A DNA stretch of 64,000 nt from Parus major (GCF_001522545.3 NC_031771.1:31510733-31574732); one strand, 5' to 3'; counted from the stretch's first letter, positions 38,901 to 52,500 are shown. The notes: generated from the letters alone by a model not told the origin. Numbers and translations are program-made.

Positions 38901-41900
38901 CATTTCTACAGCAGAAGTACTGTCTGCCACACACAGAGTTAAAAGAGGACAGGAAAAGTTCCCTCTTCTACAGTCCATTCTCCTCTATTGACCAACCTAA
39001 AATTTCTGAACAGACTTACTTCTTCCTTTTTTGGGGTTCTGAAATACATTTTTTAAGTTTTTGGAATAAATCATAAAATAGTATTGCATAGTAAATTGTA
39101 TAGTACAATAGTATTGTAATCAAAGAAAAATACCATACAAAGAGTTACAGGCTTTTTGTCTCACTAACATAATGACTAATGTTCACATCTCAAGCACTGA
39201 CATTCTCACACCTCATTCCATATGATCTAAGATCACTATATCACTATAATCACTAAGCACAACACTCTTCTGAGCTGCTTAAAGTTACGAATCTTCGAAA
39301 GGTGTCCAAAAATTTTAGGACATAAAAAGTTACTTTTTTAAAAAAAAAGTATTCTTTCTATACTTAATGTATATAACAATGTAATTTTTTTATCTGAGTT
39401 CTTAAGCATACACAGAGATAGATATTCTCATTATATTTCCAGATATATTATTGCTAACCAACTAACTTTTGGAAAGTTGCAATGCCTGCATTTTTCTTAG
39501 CTGCTACAGCTACATAAAGATAAAAATAATATTAGCAACACCTTTTGCAAAATTCCTGTGGAAGTCATGAAAAGCACAGTGTGAAACTAGGTATTATTTG
39601 ATTAAATTGACTAGACATGTCCTTCCCCTGAAAGAAGCCAGACAAACACTTGTAATAAAATCCAGTTTTCTTCATTTCCTGAAGCCTGTAAAACCAAGGG
39701 CTCGCTGGAAAATTCCTTGAAGGCCAGTGTCTGCTTGCCATTGAATTGATCAGCAAGAGTGAGAACAATGAGTTTGCATAAATGCTACCACATGGCCATC
39801 TCTCTTAATTAGGGTTTACTAGAAATGGTTCATTCAAAAACTCCACATTATGTGCTTCTTTTACACCACCAGTTCATTAACCAGAAGAACACTGTATTTT
39901 TTTTCTTTGGGTAGCCACAAAGTTTTCTAGAGACAACCTTTGTGCCAACTCTATACTAAAATACCTCAAAACCACTGACCCCTGAATAAGCTCAAACTGT
40001 CCTAGAACTGGAGGAAAAAGAGCTGCATTTAATCAGTGTAGTGGGTTGATTTTGTGTTGTTACTCCTCTTCAGGAGATCAATGACTTTATTTGGACTGTT
40101 AGAAAAAAAAAAAAAAGAAACAATAATTGTGGTATTTTAGATGTAGCCCTGAATGAATAAGTATATTTTATAGAGACCATAAAAGAACAATAAGTGAATC
40201 ATAGCTATCCACCTTCCAAGGACTGTGACAATGATTTAAATCAGTGCATCTAAATTATTAAACCTGTTTTTCCTATTATGATGTATTTATTAGGTTACTA
40301 TCACACATGCAAACCGCACCAGTTCAGTGTTTATCCATGCAATATTCCCCACTGAGTTTTAATGTCACTTAGAAAAAACTAAAGTATGTCTACCCAAATC
40401 TACTCAAAGTGCCTGTGATGTGAAGCACCCAAGTCCATTCTTTCCAAGTGTTCATTTATCTCCTTCACCACTGGACAGTCATTCTCTACACCATCCATAG
40501 CATCTGGCTGGTTTGTTTTAACCTTTTCTCTACAGTGTATCAACTGGACCTATCACTTTAAAAAGGAAAAATATTTAAAAGCTTTTTATCATGTTTTTAT
40601 CTTTAATTTCTGCTATCTGATACATGAAGATGATCTAGAGATAACACAGTATCACAATAAAGAATTGGCAAATGTCCTTCAGGAATGCAGTTCATATTCA
40701 CAGAAAACAATTATTGACTTGCTCATCACTAATGTAGTTGGCTTTTCTTTTCAAATCAAAAAAAAATAGAAATAAATCAGTAAGTTATGAAAACACATCA
40801 CCTTTAAATTCATACCTCTTTCAGCCATATGAGTCAACATGAAGTGCTCTAAAGCCAGTGGACACAGACCTAAAGACCTAGAAAGAAAAAAGCCAAAGAA
40901 AACCTCAGATGTCCTTTTTAAGAATATCAGTCTCTAAATCTATGACTAATAATGGAAAGGAAAGGCAAGAAAACTGTTTCATATTCCAGCAATAGGCTAC
41001 AGAATATTCTAAAAATCATGGAACGTACTCCAATACACCCACAATTTTAATTCAAATTAATTCATTAAGCACTGGCTACACTCTACAGTGCAAGATTCTT
41101 CACGATACTCTTGACACTTTCTAAAGAAACCCCACCAAGAATGTGGTGTATCTTGACTTGAATTGCTCCAGTTGTGCTTTGAAAGACAATTTAGCACACA
41201 TCACACTTCCCTGGCTGTTATTTGCCCCACTGGTTATATTGCGTTGAGCAAATGCACCATTTGGCAATCTCAGTTTATGAGTGGTAAACACCACAGGACA
41301 GAAAAGAGACGTGGCAAGGCAAAACCAATTTTAACCTTCTCAGTGCAAGTCATGGAAAACCTGTTGGTCCAATCCTTTTCTCTCTTTATTTCACTTCTCA
41401 TTCTTCACTGCTCAATATGTAGCCACTATGGCCATTCATTAGACAAATGTAAACTGAGACACATCAGAAGGAGAGCAATATTAAAAAAATAAAAATAAAT
41501 ACCTGAACTAGCTGCATGATTCAGACATACAGAGAAGTTTTAAAATTCCTTCTTACAATTAGCCTTCAAGGATTTCTTACAGCAAAGATGATTAGGAAAT
41601 TAGAATAATGACAGCTTAGAGTTGTCTTTTCTTATTTCCAATACTTTCCTTAGTTCTGATTGCAGGAGTAATTTTTAAGTAGTATCCGTTTGTATTATTA
41701 ATCCATTTTCCCACAGGCCTGTTGTCAGAAGTAAAATGTCTTAATTAATTAATTTCTACTCCATGTGTGATTTAGTGATTGTCAAATGAATCTAAAGTAC
41801 ATTCACTGAAAACTGTGTGTGTTTCTTCATTATAAATTTAATTTTTAATATGCATATGTCATCCTTCATTGCTGCGTTAGCTATTAAATTAATTATATTC

Positions 41901-44900
41901 AGAAATGTATCAAAATCTAAGTACGGACCTGAAAAAAATACAGTTCTGGAAACACACTAGTTTATATAATGGAAACTGTTTCTGGCATGCCTTTCAATTC
42001 AGACATAGACTAGAACATATCTTACAGGTGTCTAGTGCTGCACAGAAAATATTTTTTAAAAGACTGCACAAGTGTCCTCAATCAGAAACAGGAAACATCA
42101 ATAATAACTTCACAAGCTTTTGGTATTTGCAGAGTTTTGAAGGTTTCTAGTAGGAATGGGGAGAATGGGGAGGAAACTCTGATCCATTACTCAGCTATCT
42201 GACAAGAAAGATCTGAGAAATATGAGGAGGAAAAGGGGTGTTCCATGTTATTAATGCAGCATCTATCAAAAATAATTAATTCAGTTTGAATGTAAAATAT
42301 AACTTAATTGAAGCACATAACCTTCCAGCTATCCAAAGCTGATATACTAGGAGCAATACAGATGATTTTTCTTAAATTATTCACATCTAAATTGTTCGGT
42401 AACACTGAAAAAACCAAAAAAAAACACCTGTGTTTTATGAGAGCCATCTTCCTAAGGTGCTCACCTCTCTGCAATTCACACAGGTAATATGTTAAGGGAA
42501 GCTACAGATGCTCTCCTATTATAGTAAGTTTTCCAAGACTTTAATAGTTGCACTTAAATGTGTGGATTTTCTTCTCTGTTCTAATGAACTGAAAACCAAC
42601 AATCCATTGTGACCTACTGGCTTGTGCACCTATTCTCATCTTGCTCACACGAGTAGAACAAGCACGTACTATTTAAAAGAATATTTGTATACTTAATCTT
42701 AGCCAGAATTCATCTTTAACAGTTCATCCCTTAATCATTTACGGGGAAAACCACTAATAATTTTCTAAGATGTTTTAATAAAGTGTGACTATAGAGATAA
42801 TCCTGTCAGTGAACTTTCTTTTTCTTTTCAAGGATCTGGTAACAGACATAAAAGAGAATCTCTCTCATCACTTTAAAGAAGTTATGGTTGGCTTGATGTA
42901 TCCACCTGCCTCCTATGATGCCCACGAGCTTTGGCATGCCTTGAAGGTAATCTTCATAGTCAGACTTGTTTAGAGTTGCAGTTATTAATTAGAGTACTGG
43001 AGATATGTTAATTTGTTATTTTTGTTTTTACATTTCATTGGTTGATAAACTAGAGAAAATTAGTACACTGGAGTAGTGTACTATCATATAGTCCACTAGT
43101 TATGAGAAATAAAGTGGTGTTTCAAGTTTATTCATTGGTACGCTAAAACTAGCATAAATAATATCCTTATCACGGAACAAATACAACCCAATTAACACCC
43201 ATGGTAAATTCAGAAAATGAAGAAATATTTATACAGGGACATGTAAGATGCTGTTTTTGCAAGCATTTAAGCATTTATGTATGTTACAAACCAAATTTAT
43301 TTCCACAGCCAGTGCCATGCAGTAAGGCTCCACCTCTCTAAAGACCAATACTTCTTTAGCAGAACATGTCTTTGCATAAACACTTACAAATTACTCTGCA
43401 ACAAAGCAGTGGTAACTCCACTAAAACAGAATTGATTTGCCATTTTGAAGAAATCTTTTTCTTCCCTGGATCTGAGACTGCAATCCTCACACAACTGAAG
43501 TTTTGAAAGAAAGACATTTTTTCAAATATCAAATCATTAAATGGAGAAATTCATTCCCACAGGGCATTGTGGAGACCAAAAGCACAACGTAGTTCATAGA
43601 TGACTTCAATATATTCTTTGAAACCAGGCTGACTGTTGGCTATTGAAAATAATAATTCTTCTCAGGAAATTCCTGAATTACCAACTCCTAAAAGACAGGA
43701 AGGCATATCAGAGTTCAATCCTGTTTTCATTTTCTTTCCATGAATATTTGCTACTGTCTGCTGTCACAAGACACAGATTACAGGACTTTGGGAAAGATGA
43801 TTTATCTTGCCAATTTTGAGAATTCTACCCCCACCCCCCCCACCAAAAAAAAAAAAAAGAGTTAGTTTTTCTTGTTCTTCAGACACTTAATTTTTAGAAC
43901 TACTGGTATGTCTTTATTATAGTTGGCATTAAAAGGATTTCGAAATATCATTGCTAATAAAGAAATCTTGTCTTTCATTAATATTATTGACAAAATTGCC
44001 AAAGTTTATTTTTTCCTAAATGTGGATCAAGCTCAAACTTTCTTACAGTATTCTATCTTGACCTGGATTCTTATGGCCAAGGTAAAAAAAAAAAAACAGC
44101 TCATGTGTATCCATGGGCTCTGAAGTTCTCCATATCTCAAATGCACAATAGTCATTAACACTATCCATGTGCATATCAAAAGCACCACATCCTATGTCAA
44201 TTGAAGTTTATAAAATTAATTCACACCCTATGGGAAAATACAGTGATTTGCAGCACTGCATGTACTCCATGGTGCTTTCCTTTAATACCAAGTTCTTTGC
44301 TAGATATTACAGATTGTAGCATCCCCAAATAACTTTAAAAAATAAAAAAAAATAAGATAAGAAGATAGAAGACCAACATAATACCTATGCTCATGTCTGC
44401 TTAAGATTTCCTGAACACTTGCTAGGGATATGCTCAATCTTTGCTTCTGATTTCTTTCAGCAAACAATAATTCTTACTAAAGCTCTGAAATTATTCCCAT
44501 TATGTTTCAGTCAACACTAGTCTTGCTTCATTTCCCACTTGCTAATGTACATGCTGAAATTCAGATTTAAAAATGTATTTGAAATACGGGATTTTACTAC
44601 TAAAGTAATTCAAACAGGTAGATTATGCAAAAGTACACTACAGTAATTGCTATTATTTTGTTATTTCTGACAAGAACAGCATTGCTTTCTTCTAAAAATT
44701 GGGATTTCTACTACACGACATCTTTTCATATTCACTTCTTTCTGTACAGGGCGTAGACACAGAAGAAAAATGTCTAATTGACATATTAGCCTCAAGATCA
44801 AATATGGAGATCTTCCAGATGAAAGAAGCCTACCTTATGCGTAAGCTTTTTTACCAAGTGCAGAGCAGCAGCTGTACTATGTGTGTTCTCGAGGTATTAG

Positions 44901-47900
44901 CACATATAAAGGAACAGAACTACAAAAAATGACTTCGCAATACAGACTGGTTCCCTTACCACATCCTCTCCCATAACTATATACAAAAGGTTGAAGCAAT
45001 GTGGTGGGTGGGCAGGCCAGTGGGGAAAGTGGCTGAGGGCCCCCAGCAGGGCTAGACAGATGTACCAGCCCCACAGCCATGTCCTTGTAGAACCTGCCCA
45101 GGTTACACTGGACTAGAATAAGCCTATTTATCCTTTATTTGATAATCTTCATTTGCACTATTCCGATCATGTTCATTTGTGATTTAGATTGTATGTTTTT
45201 GGTTTAACGTAGAATATAATACTGATCTTCAACAAGATATTGATTCTGAGACTTCAGGTCACTTCAGAGATACACTCATGAACCTTGCTCAGGTACTGTA
45301 AAAACAAGAACTATGACTTATATTTCTAAAAGTTTCATAATAACTTTCAATCATATTTGATAAGATTTTAAGGTGACTGTGATTAAAGCTAGTTCAGTAG
45401 GGCTGCACTTTTAAAGAGACAGGAGGGAAGCTGATGAGGAACAGAAACTGATTCCTTCATCTATTCTGACTTAGACTTTGGATAGCAGATGGAAGCAAAG
45501 GTAAACAAATTATTTTATAAAGTCCCATTGGTATTCAACTGCCAACCCTTTGCTCCATCTGTCTCATCTCAAAAGGAGTCTACTTGCATGTACAAATGTG
45601 ATTGTCATTTTTAAAAGCATGTGCTTTCACCATTATCAGAATATAAGCCAGTCAAACATTATGTGAAAATAGATATATTCACATTTTACTAAGAAATAAA
45701 GAATTAAAGAGTTTACTGCTTAAAATATAATGTTGTTTGTGATACTGCATATGCTAAAACACAAAATGCTAGCACAAAGGCAAAGGAATTATCACTTTTA
45801 CATACCAACTTTTGCAGTTTTACCAGTCTGTAGTTTATACAACAAAGAGGTCATTTTTGTCATTCTCATTGTAGTCACTGTGCTCATTATCTTTAAAATC
45901 TTTTGTAAACCAGAGTAACAAATAATGGACTGCCATGAGATAACAGCATACATAAGGTGTATCTGTAATTTTATATACATGCATGTCTGTGCAAAAACTT
46001 CTTACATTAATTTGAAATAACAGTAGGCTTCACTGAAGTAAAAAAGACAGAAGTTTCAAAAACAGAAGAGGAAATATAAAGAGGAAATATTTTTTCTTGC
46101 GCTGGATTTTTTTTTACTTATAATAAAAATTCTTCCTTGCTTAAAAATGAAGTTAGAGATTAAGCAACCTTACTTCTCATAATTATTAAAACCATGGGAT
46201 ATACTTAACCCATCAAATGAACCAAATTTAAAATAATCTCATATTATATTTTATCAGTCCTAATTTCCTTAAACCACAAGTATTGATAAAGAGACCTAAA
46301 ATCAGCAATTACATGGCTAAAAAAATCTGCTATTTCACTCAAGGAAGAGTTGTGGGAAATTTCATCTTGACTCAGTTATACTGTATACTCCTGAAGACTG
46401 TCAGTCAAATTGCTCATGCTTCATATCATCTTATATTAAAAGTCTGTGATACTTCATTAAAACATACCCTTTCTAGTTCTATAACCATGCAACACTTCCA
46501 GTGCATCTTTTAATGCTTTTTTGCAGAAAACCTCTGCTTTGATTTCTATTAAATCAGACTACTGAGAGAAATCAACATGCTCCACATATGCAGGGCAAAC
46601 TATTCAATTGCTATAGTATTGTATTTATGGTTTTCATGTCCAGCCTGAGGCAGATTAGAAGTTATAGGTTAGGGTCCTTCCTAAAGAAATTAACAGAGTT
46701 ATAATAGTTTCAAATTCAGGCTAATTAATATTCTAGTCTGAGACAAACAATTTATTCTGATTTTCTTTTTTTGAGTATTAATTGAAATATGATAATTTTC
46801 TACACTTTAAAACATAATTATACAAATGTTACTGGAGAAAGTGGGCATTTGACTCATGTAGAGTATTATTAAAGTTATTTTACTGCCCTGTCTTTATTCC
46901 TTTGTTTTCTTGTGTATGTAATTTTATACAGCCATTCCGTCATAATACACTTCAGATAATTTATCTTACTACTAGAAATTTAACTGTGAAATTCTCAGCA
47001 TTTAATTAACATGCAAATTAACATTTTTAACAAAAAGAACTACAAATAAGTCTTTCTACAAGCTGAAAGCCAATACCTAATTTTAATCCTCCCCTTCACA
47101 TGTAAGGTAACATGACTGTAAATTTAAACTAAATTAGTTCAATCACATATTATTAAGGCAGTAACTTATTATGAGCTTCAGATTCTTAAGAGTTCTGCAA
47201 ACAAGGCTGATTTGTATCCTTACAAAATGACTAATAGTTATAAAAGCAATTCCAAAAGTAGTGTGCTCTTCTATTTTACTGACTATATAATTAAGATCAT
47301 AGTGTGTTTACTAAAGAATTTTGCTTGGGTTGTGTAACTGGAAAGCTATTAAATGTATGGGAAAATTAGAAGTATTCTTTTGGGGTTTGTGTATCAAAGT
47401 TGTCAATTTCCTTGTCTTGGATCTTAATTTTAGACAATGATTATGAGCAAGCAAAATCTCCATTATTTGATGAGCTTTCTCCTATGGTTTGCGTAGGAAG
47501 AAAAATACATTGAGAAAAGATTCTTTCTGGTAATATGCATATTGATAAGAACTAATCAGTGAATGGAAAATGTTACTCTTATCCTTGTTTTTCCCCCAGT
47601 TACATATTAGAGTAAAAAATATAACATCCATAATCCTGAAAATGGTGGTGGTCAGGTAAAAAGTTATTTAAAATAAGACAAAAATGGGATAGATTTATCC
47701 ATTTACCCCACTTTTTCTTTTTACAAGACTGTTTGTCATTACAGAATTCCTCTTATTAAAGAAAATTAAGACACAATATGACAACTTGAAGATGTTGGCC
47801 ACATTCTGCAAATTCAACCATGTAGTATACTGATCCAACCTAGAAATCTATGTTATCCCAAGAAATTAATCATAGCTTCATATACAGAGAACTTTATATT

Positions 47901-50900
47901 CCTACAGTAGTTTAGCATTTTGAATATCTATCTCTTTTTTGCCTCAGGGAACAAGGATGGAAGGATATGCAGACCCTTCCACAGCTGCTCAGGATGCAAT
48001 GGTAAATATGCTCAGATATGAAGTTCTCAAACATTAAAAAAAAAAAACAAACCAGAAAACAAATGTTGAAAAGTGATTAAGGACTTACTTAAAATATTTT
48101 GTGTGGTTCCCCCCCCCTTTTTTCTGATATATTAGATTCTATGGGAAGCATGTCAGCAGAAGACAGGCGAACACAAAAACATGCTGCAAATGATTCTCTG
48201 CAACAGGAGTCACCAGCAGCTGTGGATGGGTAATCCAGCAGTTCAGCTGTTTCAACACAGAGTGGAAAGGAAAAATGCAACTCACTAAGAAAGCTATGCT
48301 TTGCATGCCAAGACAGTCAGTGTGCAGCAGGACATTAGCCTGAAACCTAAGTGTGAACTGTTGGAGCTCTCAGACTTCCACCAATGTTAATGGGAATTTG
48401 GAAGTAATGCAAAGCTGAACTTTGCCCGATGACTACTGACAGCTGTAAACAGAACAGACAGGCATCAGGATGCCAAATAACCCAGAAAAGAATGTGTGAC
48501 CAAAGAAAGGCAAATGTTACAGCTTCACTGTCTACACATGACACAACAGGATGAGGGAGATTTTTCTTAACTATTTTATTCATTTTTCCTAAGCAACTCT
48601 AAGGGAGAAAACACCTTGGGAGAGCTGGATGGAGTATTTTCAACAAACATTTGCATGTGAAAACACATTCCTGTGTTGAAGCTTTTCCCAAGAAGTTTCA
48701 TAGAAGTTTTGGATGGGAGCACTTCAGTGTTTACATCTGCTCTCAAGTAATGAACATAAACACAGAAACACAAGAGCCATTTTTATTTAAAACAGAAAAT
48801 CAAATATAGCTACAGATTGCAGGAAATTTATGTGAGCTCATCCAAATCTTCCATTATAGAAAATAAACCTATTTTATCCAGTGACAAGTTTGAGTTTCTG
48901 CTCTGCAGTCGAAAAACAGTCTGTCTGCTGACAAGTTTATCACTGTGCAGCCAGCTGTATTTCTTACGTCAGCTTCCAACAGTAGCTTTGAACTACTTTA
49001 CTATCATGGATCAACAAATTCATTCAGCTGATGATGACAGGATTAACACACCTGCTCTATGTTCTGCTCTCTTCCTGATCTCTGAGGGCCCTTCCTGTAC
49101 TGTAGTCCTCCACAAGTTTTGTAGTCAGCAGAAAAAGAACTTTCCTCCTTCCCTAACTGAGAAAGCACACCCTGGATATTTGTGTGTCTGCATATCTGCA
49201 CCTTGCAGCGAGCGTGCACGTCATGCACATCCTGGCTCCTTGCCACAATCCAGGAATCTTGCCAGTTTTAGCCAAGCCAAGCAAGGAAGTTGTCTTATTA
49301 TTGAGTCATTCTTACAAGTGTCATAAACAGATGTTGCTAGATATGTGGTATGCATTCATTTTATACTGTAGGCTGAAGAAGCCAGGGGGAGAATGTCCTA
49401 GAAGCCAGGTTTCAGGCTATTCATTTAGGTTGCCTGACCTGGGCAATATAAACATAATGAAACACTAAGAATAATAAGGGTAAAAAATAAACTCAATAGT
49501 TATAGTACTGGGGAGAAGCAAGGGAAAAATAAAAAAATAAAAAAAAAAGGCGAGTTGATCATTATTAATGAACCAGAATAAACAAGACTTTTTTTCCACC
49601 CCCCTCCCCCAAGTTTTCCAGGAGTTCCAAAATATCTCTGGGCAAGACATAGTAGATGCCATTAATGAATGTTATGATGGATACTTTCAAGAATTACTGG
49701 TTGCAATAGGTAATGTAAAGACATTATTTTTACTAGCAGCAATCTCTTAGTATATTATCTCTTATGCATCAAGAATATTATTTTTCTGATATTTTATCCA
49801 CTTTAATCTGCTATATTGCGCAATTAAATTTTCAGAGATAATTAGAAAAAAATATTTTTACTTTCCCATCTAAAAATTTATCTATGCAACACTAGCTTCT
49901 GACTGAGCAGAACTAGTATCTACTTTAATTGATAATAAACTTAGTGTGATCAATGATAAGGGCATTTTCAACTGATTTTACACATACTAAATAACCAGCT
50001 AAGTTTTCAGGACTTTGGTGGTATATAAATAAGTTCCAAGCTTTATGTACATTTGTCTTTCATTTATAGAATATGGATAAAATATTTCTACAAATAGCAC
50101 ATGTGAATGTATTCACTGATGTTTAATAGGCCCTTTGATGCAACAGCAATGAGGACCCACCACCAAATTATCAATATAGTTGTATTAGTGAATATCAGTA
50201 GCTTAATTTTAACCTGACACATGGACAGCACTATTTAGCTTTATTTTTCAAGGAGTCCAAAGCCTAAAGAAATTATTTTATAACAATCTTCTGTTTACCT
50301 GTTCCAACTCTTCCCTCCTAGTTCTCTGCATTCGTGACAAGCCCTCCTACTTTGCTTACAGGCTTTATAATGCAATTCACGTAAGTAGTCATTCTACTTA
50401 ATGTCATAAAAAGAAACTTCCCTATTTTTTTTTTGTTTCTTTGCTTGTTTGATTATTCCTAAACAAGTAGTTACAAATCAGTCTCTGCAGTCTTTAAGGT
50501 GTGATTTGTGTGTTTTATAGTTGTTGGTACCTACATGAATTTCAAAGCAGTAGTGCCTAGGCAACTAAGCAGTAAAAAGTGCCTAAGCAGGAGAACTAAA
50601 AGGTTAAGTATTTAGATACCTTAAAAATTATCTGTCAGCTGGCTTTTTTTTTTTTTAATTGAAGACTTTTTTCTATGCATGGTAACTCCCCCTGCTGTGC
50701 ATTATTCTTACCTCGTTATTTTTTGTCTCTAGAGATTTAATAAGTATGGCTATAACATAAATAATAAATTAAGGTTACACAAAGACAAATGGTCATATTT
50801 CTTTGTAGGACTTCATGCAGATTCTTTTTTTTTGTGCGTAACAGCTAACTTCTTTTGACTCTTTTGCTGCCACTAGATGTCCCCATTCTTCACACAATGA

Positions 50901-52402
50901 CATTATGAAACTCTATTTAGAAACAGTTAAAATAAAACACATCTAAACCCAAACTATGTAAATTCTAAAGCTATGGTTAAGAATCTCACAGAAATCACAT
51001 GAGGCAGCAGTTTTTGTGAAAGAGATTCACAAAAACTCATTATAGTTTAAACAGACTCCACAACAACAGTCACAACTGCTACTCACAAACTGAATTCCTA
51101 AGAATACGGACAAAAGTTTGTCAAATTTTCTTTTTTAAAAAATTTCAGTGCATGGATAAATCACTGGCATATGGAGATACCCCGTTATTCAGTTACATAA
51201 ATTGTATTATTTGAGTACATGAAAACTCTGTAGATAAAATCCTTAGACTCCTTTAACATCTAGAATACCCTTATGGGTAGACCTTTTATATGCTATATAC
51301 TTATATATCCCATATGGGTACATCTTGCCTTTATCTGTTAAACATTCATATGAGCACACACAGATGGGCAAACTATCAAGTTTCCTCTCATTTTCTTTTT
51401 TCTTTCTTTTTTCATTTTAGGACTTTGGGTTTCACAATAAAACAGTTATTAGGATCCTCATTGCCAGGAGTGAGATAGACTTGATGAACATACGTCAGCG
51501 ATACAAAGAGAGATATGGGAAATCACTCTTCCATGACATTAAGGTAAGTTTTTGCAAACTTCTGCATATATTCAGCACTGGTATCACACAGACTGTACCA
51601 CTCTGTTTAACCATTTAGTTTAAAATAAAACAAACAAAAAAGCAAGGTGTAAAAACGATAGCACATTGTCAGTGCCTCAGTTTGATTTGAGTGACTAATT
51701 CACTCTCAACTCGCTCTCTGTGATTTTATCCTTCCCCAATGCGAGATGTGTATATAAACAGGGTATGACAGTGTGTGCTGAACAAGAGTTTGTATGAGTG
51801 GTTTCTATACTAATTGATAACATCTCATGTTAATCCATAAGGCTAGGCTGGTACCACTTTTGTGCAAAACTGAAGTAAATATCTGATTTTATCCTTGTGC
51901 TTAGGTAGTACCTTCACAAACCCTGCTCCCCTTGTACTCCTGATCTGATTTTTAAAACAAAACTTTGAATCTGTTTAATTGCACAAAAAAAAAATGTCTC
52001 TTGCTAAGACACTACCTGTTTAATGTCACTATAATCCATCTGCAAGATGCGCAGCAACTTTACAAAATCGCTTATGAATTTTTGGTATTGAACTTGAGAA
52101 TTAACAAACAGATTTGATCCGGCCTTTCAAAGATAGATTGTTTCAAGATGCCCAAGCAACCAAAGGCCATGGCAAGTGAAACTGAAAATATCTCAGCCTA
52201 GAATCCATGTGAAAACAGTGTAATGTTTTTCAAAATATTATAACAGTCTCGTCTTTTGTCATATACCAAGAAAAGAAAAATTCAGAAAACTTACAGTCAG
52301 AGAAATGTTGATTTTTTTTTTTTTTCCTTGCAGCATTTTGCTTCAGGGCATTACGAGAGTGCTTTACTTGCTATCTGTGCTGGTGATACAGAAGATTATT
52401 AA
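29959..52402 (+). CDS. ANXA10: Annexin A10, complete 12-exon coding sequence
   Basis: Annexins bind membranes through four repeats of about 70 residues. A10 is an atypical member, stomach-enriched and with poor calcium binding in mammals. Coding exons are 29959-29976, 36637-36718, 38630-38724, 42833-42946, 44750-44840, 45213-45292, 47948-48001, 48136-48229, 49614-49709, 50322-50380, 51421-51543 and 52334-52402 including the stop. All introns are GT-AG, every split codon joins in frame, and the total is 972 coding bases, 324 residues, as in human A10. Annexin repeats fall at about 20-86, 92-158, 171-243 and 247-318. Diagnostic stretches include [49 protein letters not shown] and [10 protein letters not shown]. 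There is no signal peptide or membrane span. Calcium-loop motifs are degenerate in all repeats (repeat 2 reads GVDTEE). No frameshift or premature stop is present, so the gene looks functional. Confidence 0.97.
29977..36636 (+). other. ANXA10 intron 1
   Basis: Intron of 6.66 kb, donor GTGAGT and acceptor TTTTTTCCTTTTGTAG. Very AT-rich. An AT inverted repeat near 28.2 kb lies outside it. Short open frames inside it (up to 83 codons) show no recognisable domain. No mobile element identified by eye. Confidence 0.8.
36637..36718 (+). CDS. ANXA10: ANXA10 exon 2
   Basis: Encodes residues 7-33 plus the first base of residue 34 ([11 protein letters not shown]...GGALQGI). It covers the end of the N-terminal tail and the start of annexin repeat 1. 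Donor GTGAGTATC. The following intron of 1.9 kb is AT-rich with nothing recognisable. Confidence 0.96.
38630..38724 (+). CDS. ANXA10: ANXA10 exon 3
   Basis: Encodes residues 34-65 ([18 protein letters not shown]...). The canonical GxGTDE calcium loop of repeat 1 is replaced by GISCEKD. Acceptor CCTTTTCAG; donor GTACGA is weak. The 4.1 kb intron that follows holds a short LTR-start-like sequence near 40,037 and poly-A runs, with no other feature. Confidence 0.95.
42833..42946 (+). CDS. ANXA10: ANXA10 exon 4
   Basis: Thirty-eight codons, residues 66-103 ([10 protein letters not shown]...[11 protein letters not shown]), completing repeat 1 and opening repeat 2. Acceptor TTTCTTTTCAAG, donor GTAATC, both phase 0. 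The 1.8 kb intron after it contains a C/A homopolymer run near 43,835-43,860. Confidence 0.97.
44750..44840 (+). CDS. ANXA10: ANXA10 exon 5
   Basis: Residues 104-133 plus one base of residue 134 ([18 protein letters not shown]...). This is the repeat 2 loop, where GVDTEE replaces the usual GxGTDE. Acceptor TTTCTGTACAG, donor GTAAGC. Confidence 0.96.
45213..45292 (+). CDS. ANXA10: ANXA10 exon 6
   Basis: Residues 134-160 ([20 protein letters not shown]...NLAQ), finishing repeat 2. The acceptor GGTTTAACGTAG has a poor pyrimidine tract, but phase and homology fix it. Donor GTACTG. The 2.65 kb intron downstream is AT-rich without recognisable content. Confidence 0.95.
47948..48001 (+). CDS. ANXA10: ANXA10 exon 7
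   Basis: Eighteen codons, residues 161-178 ([18 protein letters not shown]), the linker into repeat 3. Acceptor CTTTTTTGCCTCAG, donor GTAAAT. The next intron is only 134 bases. Confidence 0.96.
48136..48229 (+). CDS. ANXA10: ANXA10 exon 8
   Basis: Residues 179-209 plus one base ([20 protein letters not shown]...QQLWM). Acceptor TTTCTGATATATTAG. The donor GGTAATCC follows a split GTT codon. The 1.4 kb intron after it holds a 169-codon open frame (48,817-49,326) with no recognisable domain or splice support. Confidence 0.94.
49614..49709 (+). CDS. ANXA10: ANXA10 exon 9
   Basis: Residues 210-241 plus one base ([19 protein letters not shown]...ELLVAI). The acceptor has an excellent pyrimidine tract ending CCCCCAAG; donor GTAATG. 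Confidence 0.97.
50322..50380 (+). CDS. ANXA10: ANXA10 exon 10
   Basis: Residues 242-261 ([20 protein letters not shown]), the start of repeat 4. Acceptor CTTCCCTCCTAG, donor GTAAGT. Too short to stand out as an open frame. Confidence 0.96.
51421..51543 (+). CDS. ANXA10: ANXA10 exon 11
   Basis: Forty-one codons, residues 262-302 ([20 protein letters not shown]...[10 protein letters not shown]). The repeat 4 calcium loop is replaced by DFGFHN. Acceptor TTTTTTCATTTTAG, donor GTAAGT. Confidence 0.97.
52334..52402 (+). CDS. ANXA10: ANXA10 exon 12 and stop
   Basis: Residues 303-324 ([18 protein letters not shown]..., ending TEDY) and a TAA stop at 52400. A His sits where the acidic cap residue of annexin repeat 4 is usual (SGHY instead of SGDY). 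Acceptor T10-CCTTGCAG. Confidence 0.97.
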   Translation, partial: HFASGHYESALLAICAGDTEDY

Positions 52403-52494
52403 GAAGATGAACTCTGAAGGCAGTGCAAACCTATTTTAAATAGAAATTGAAGCTATACGCAATGCACTAACTGTAAGAGATCCCTATTTCACAT

Positions 52495-52500
52495 AATAAA
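52495..52500 (+). terminator. ANXA10 polyadenylation signal
   Basis: Canonical AATAAA 92 bases after the stop codon, giving a short 3' UTR of about 110-120 bases. Confidence 0.75.

Noticed and set aside
48817..49326. 169-codon open frame in ANXA10 intron 8
   Set aside because: It starts at a non-ATG codon, has no recognisable domain, no splice-flanked support, and lies within a well-defined intron.
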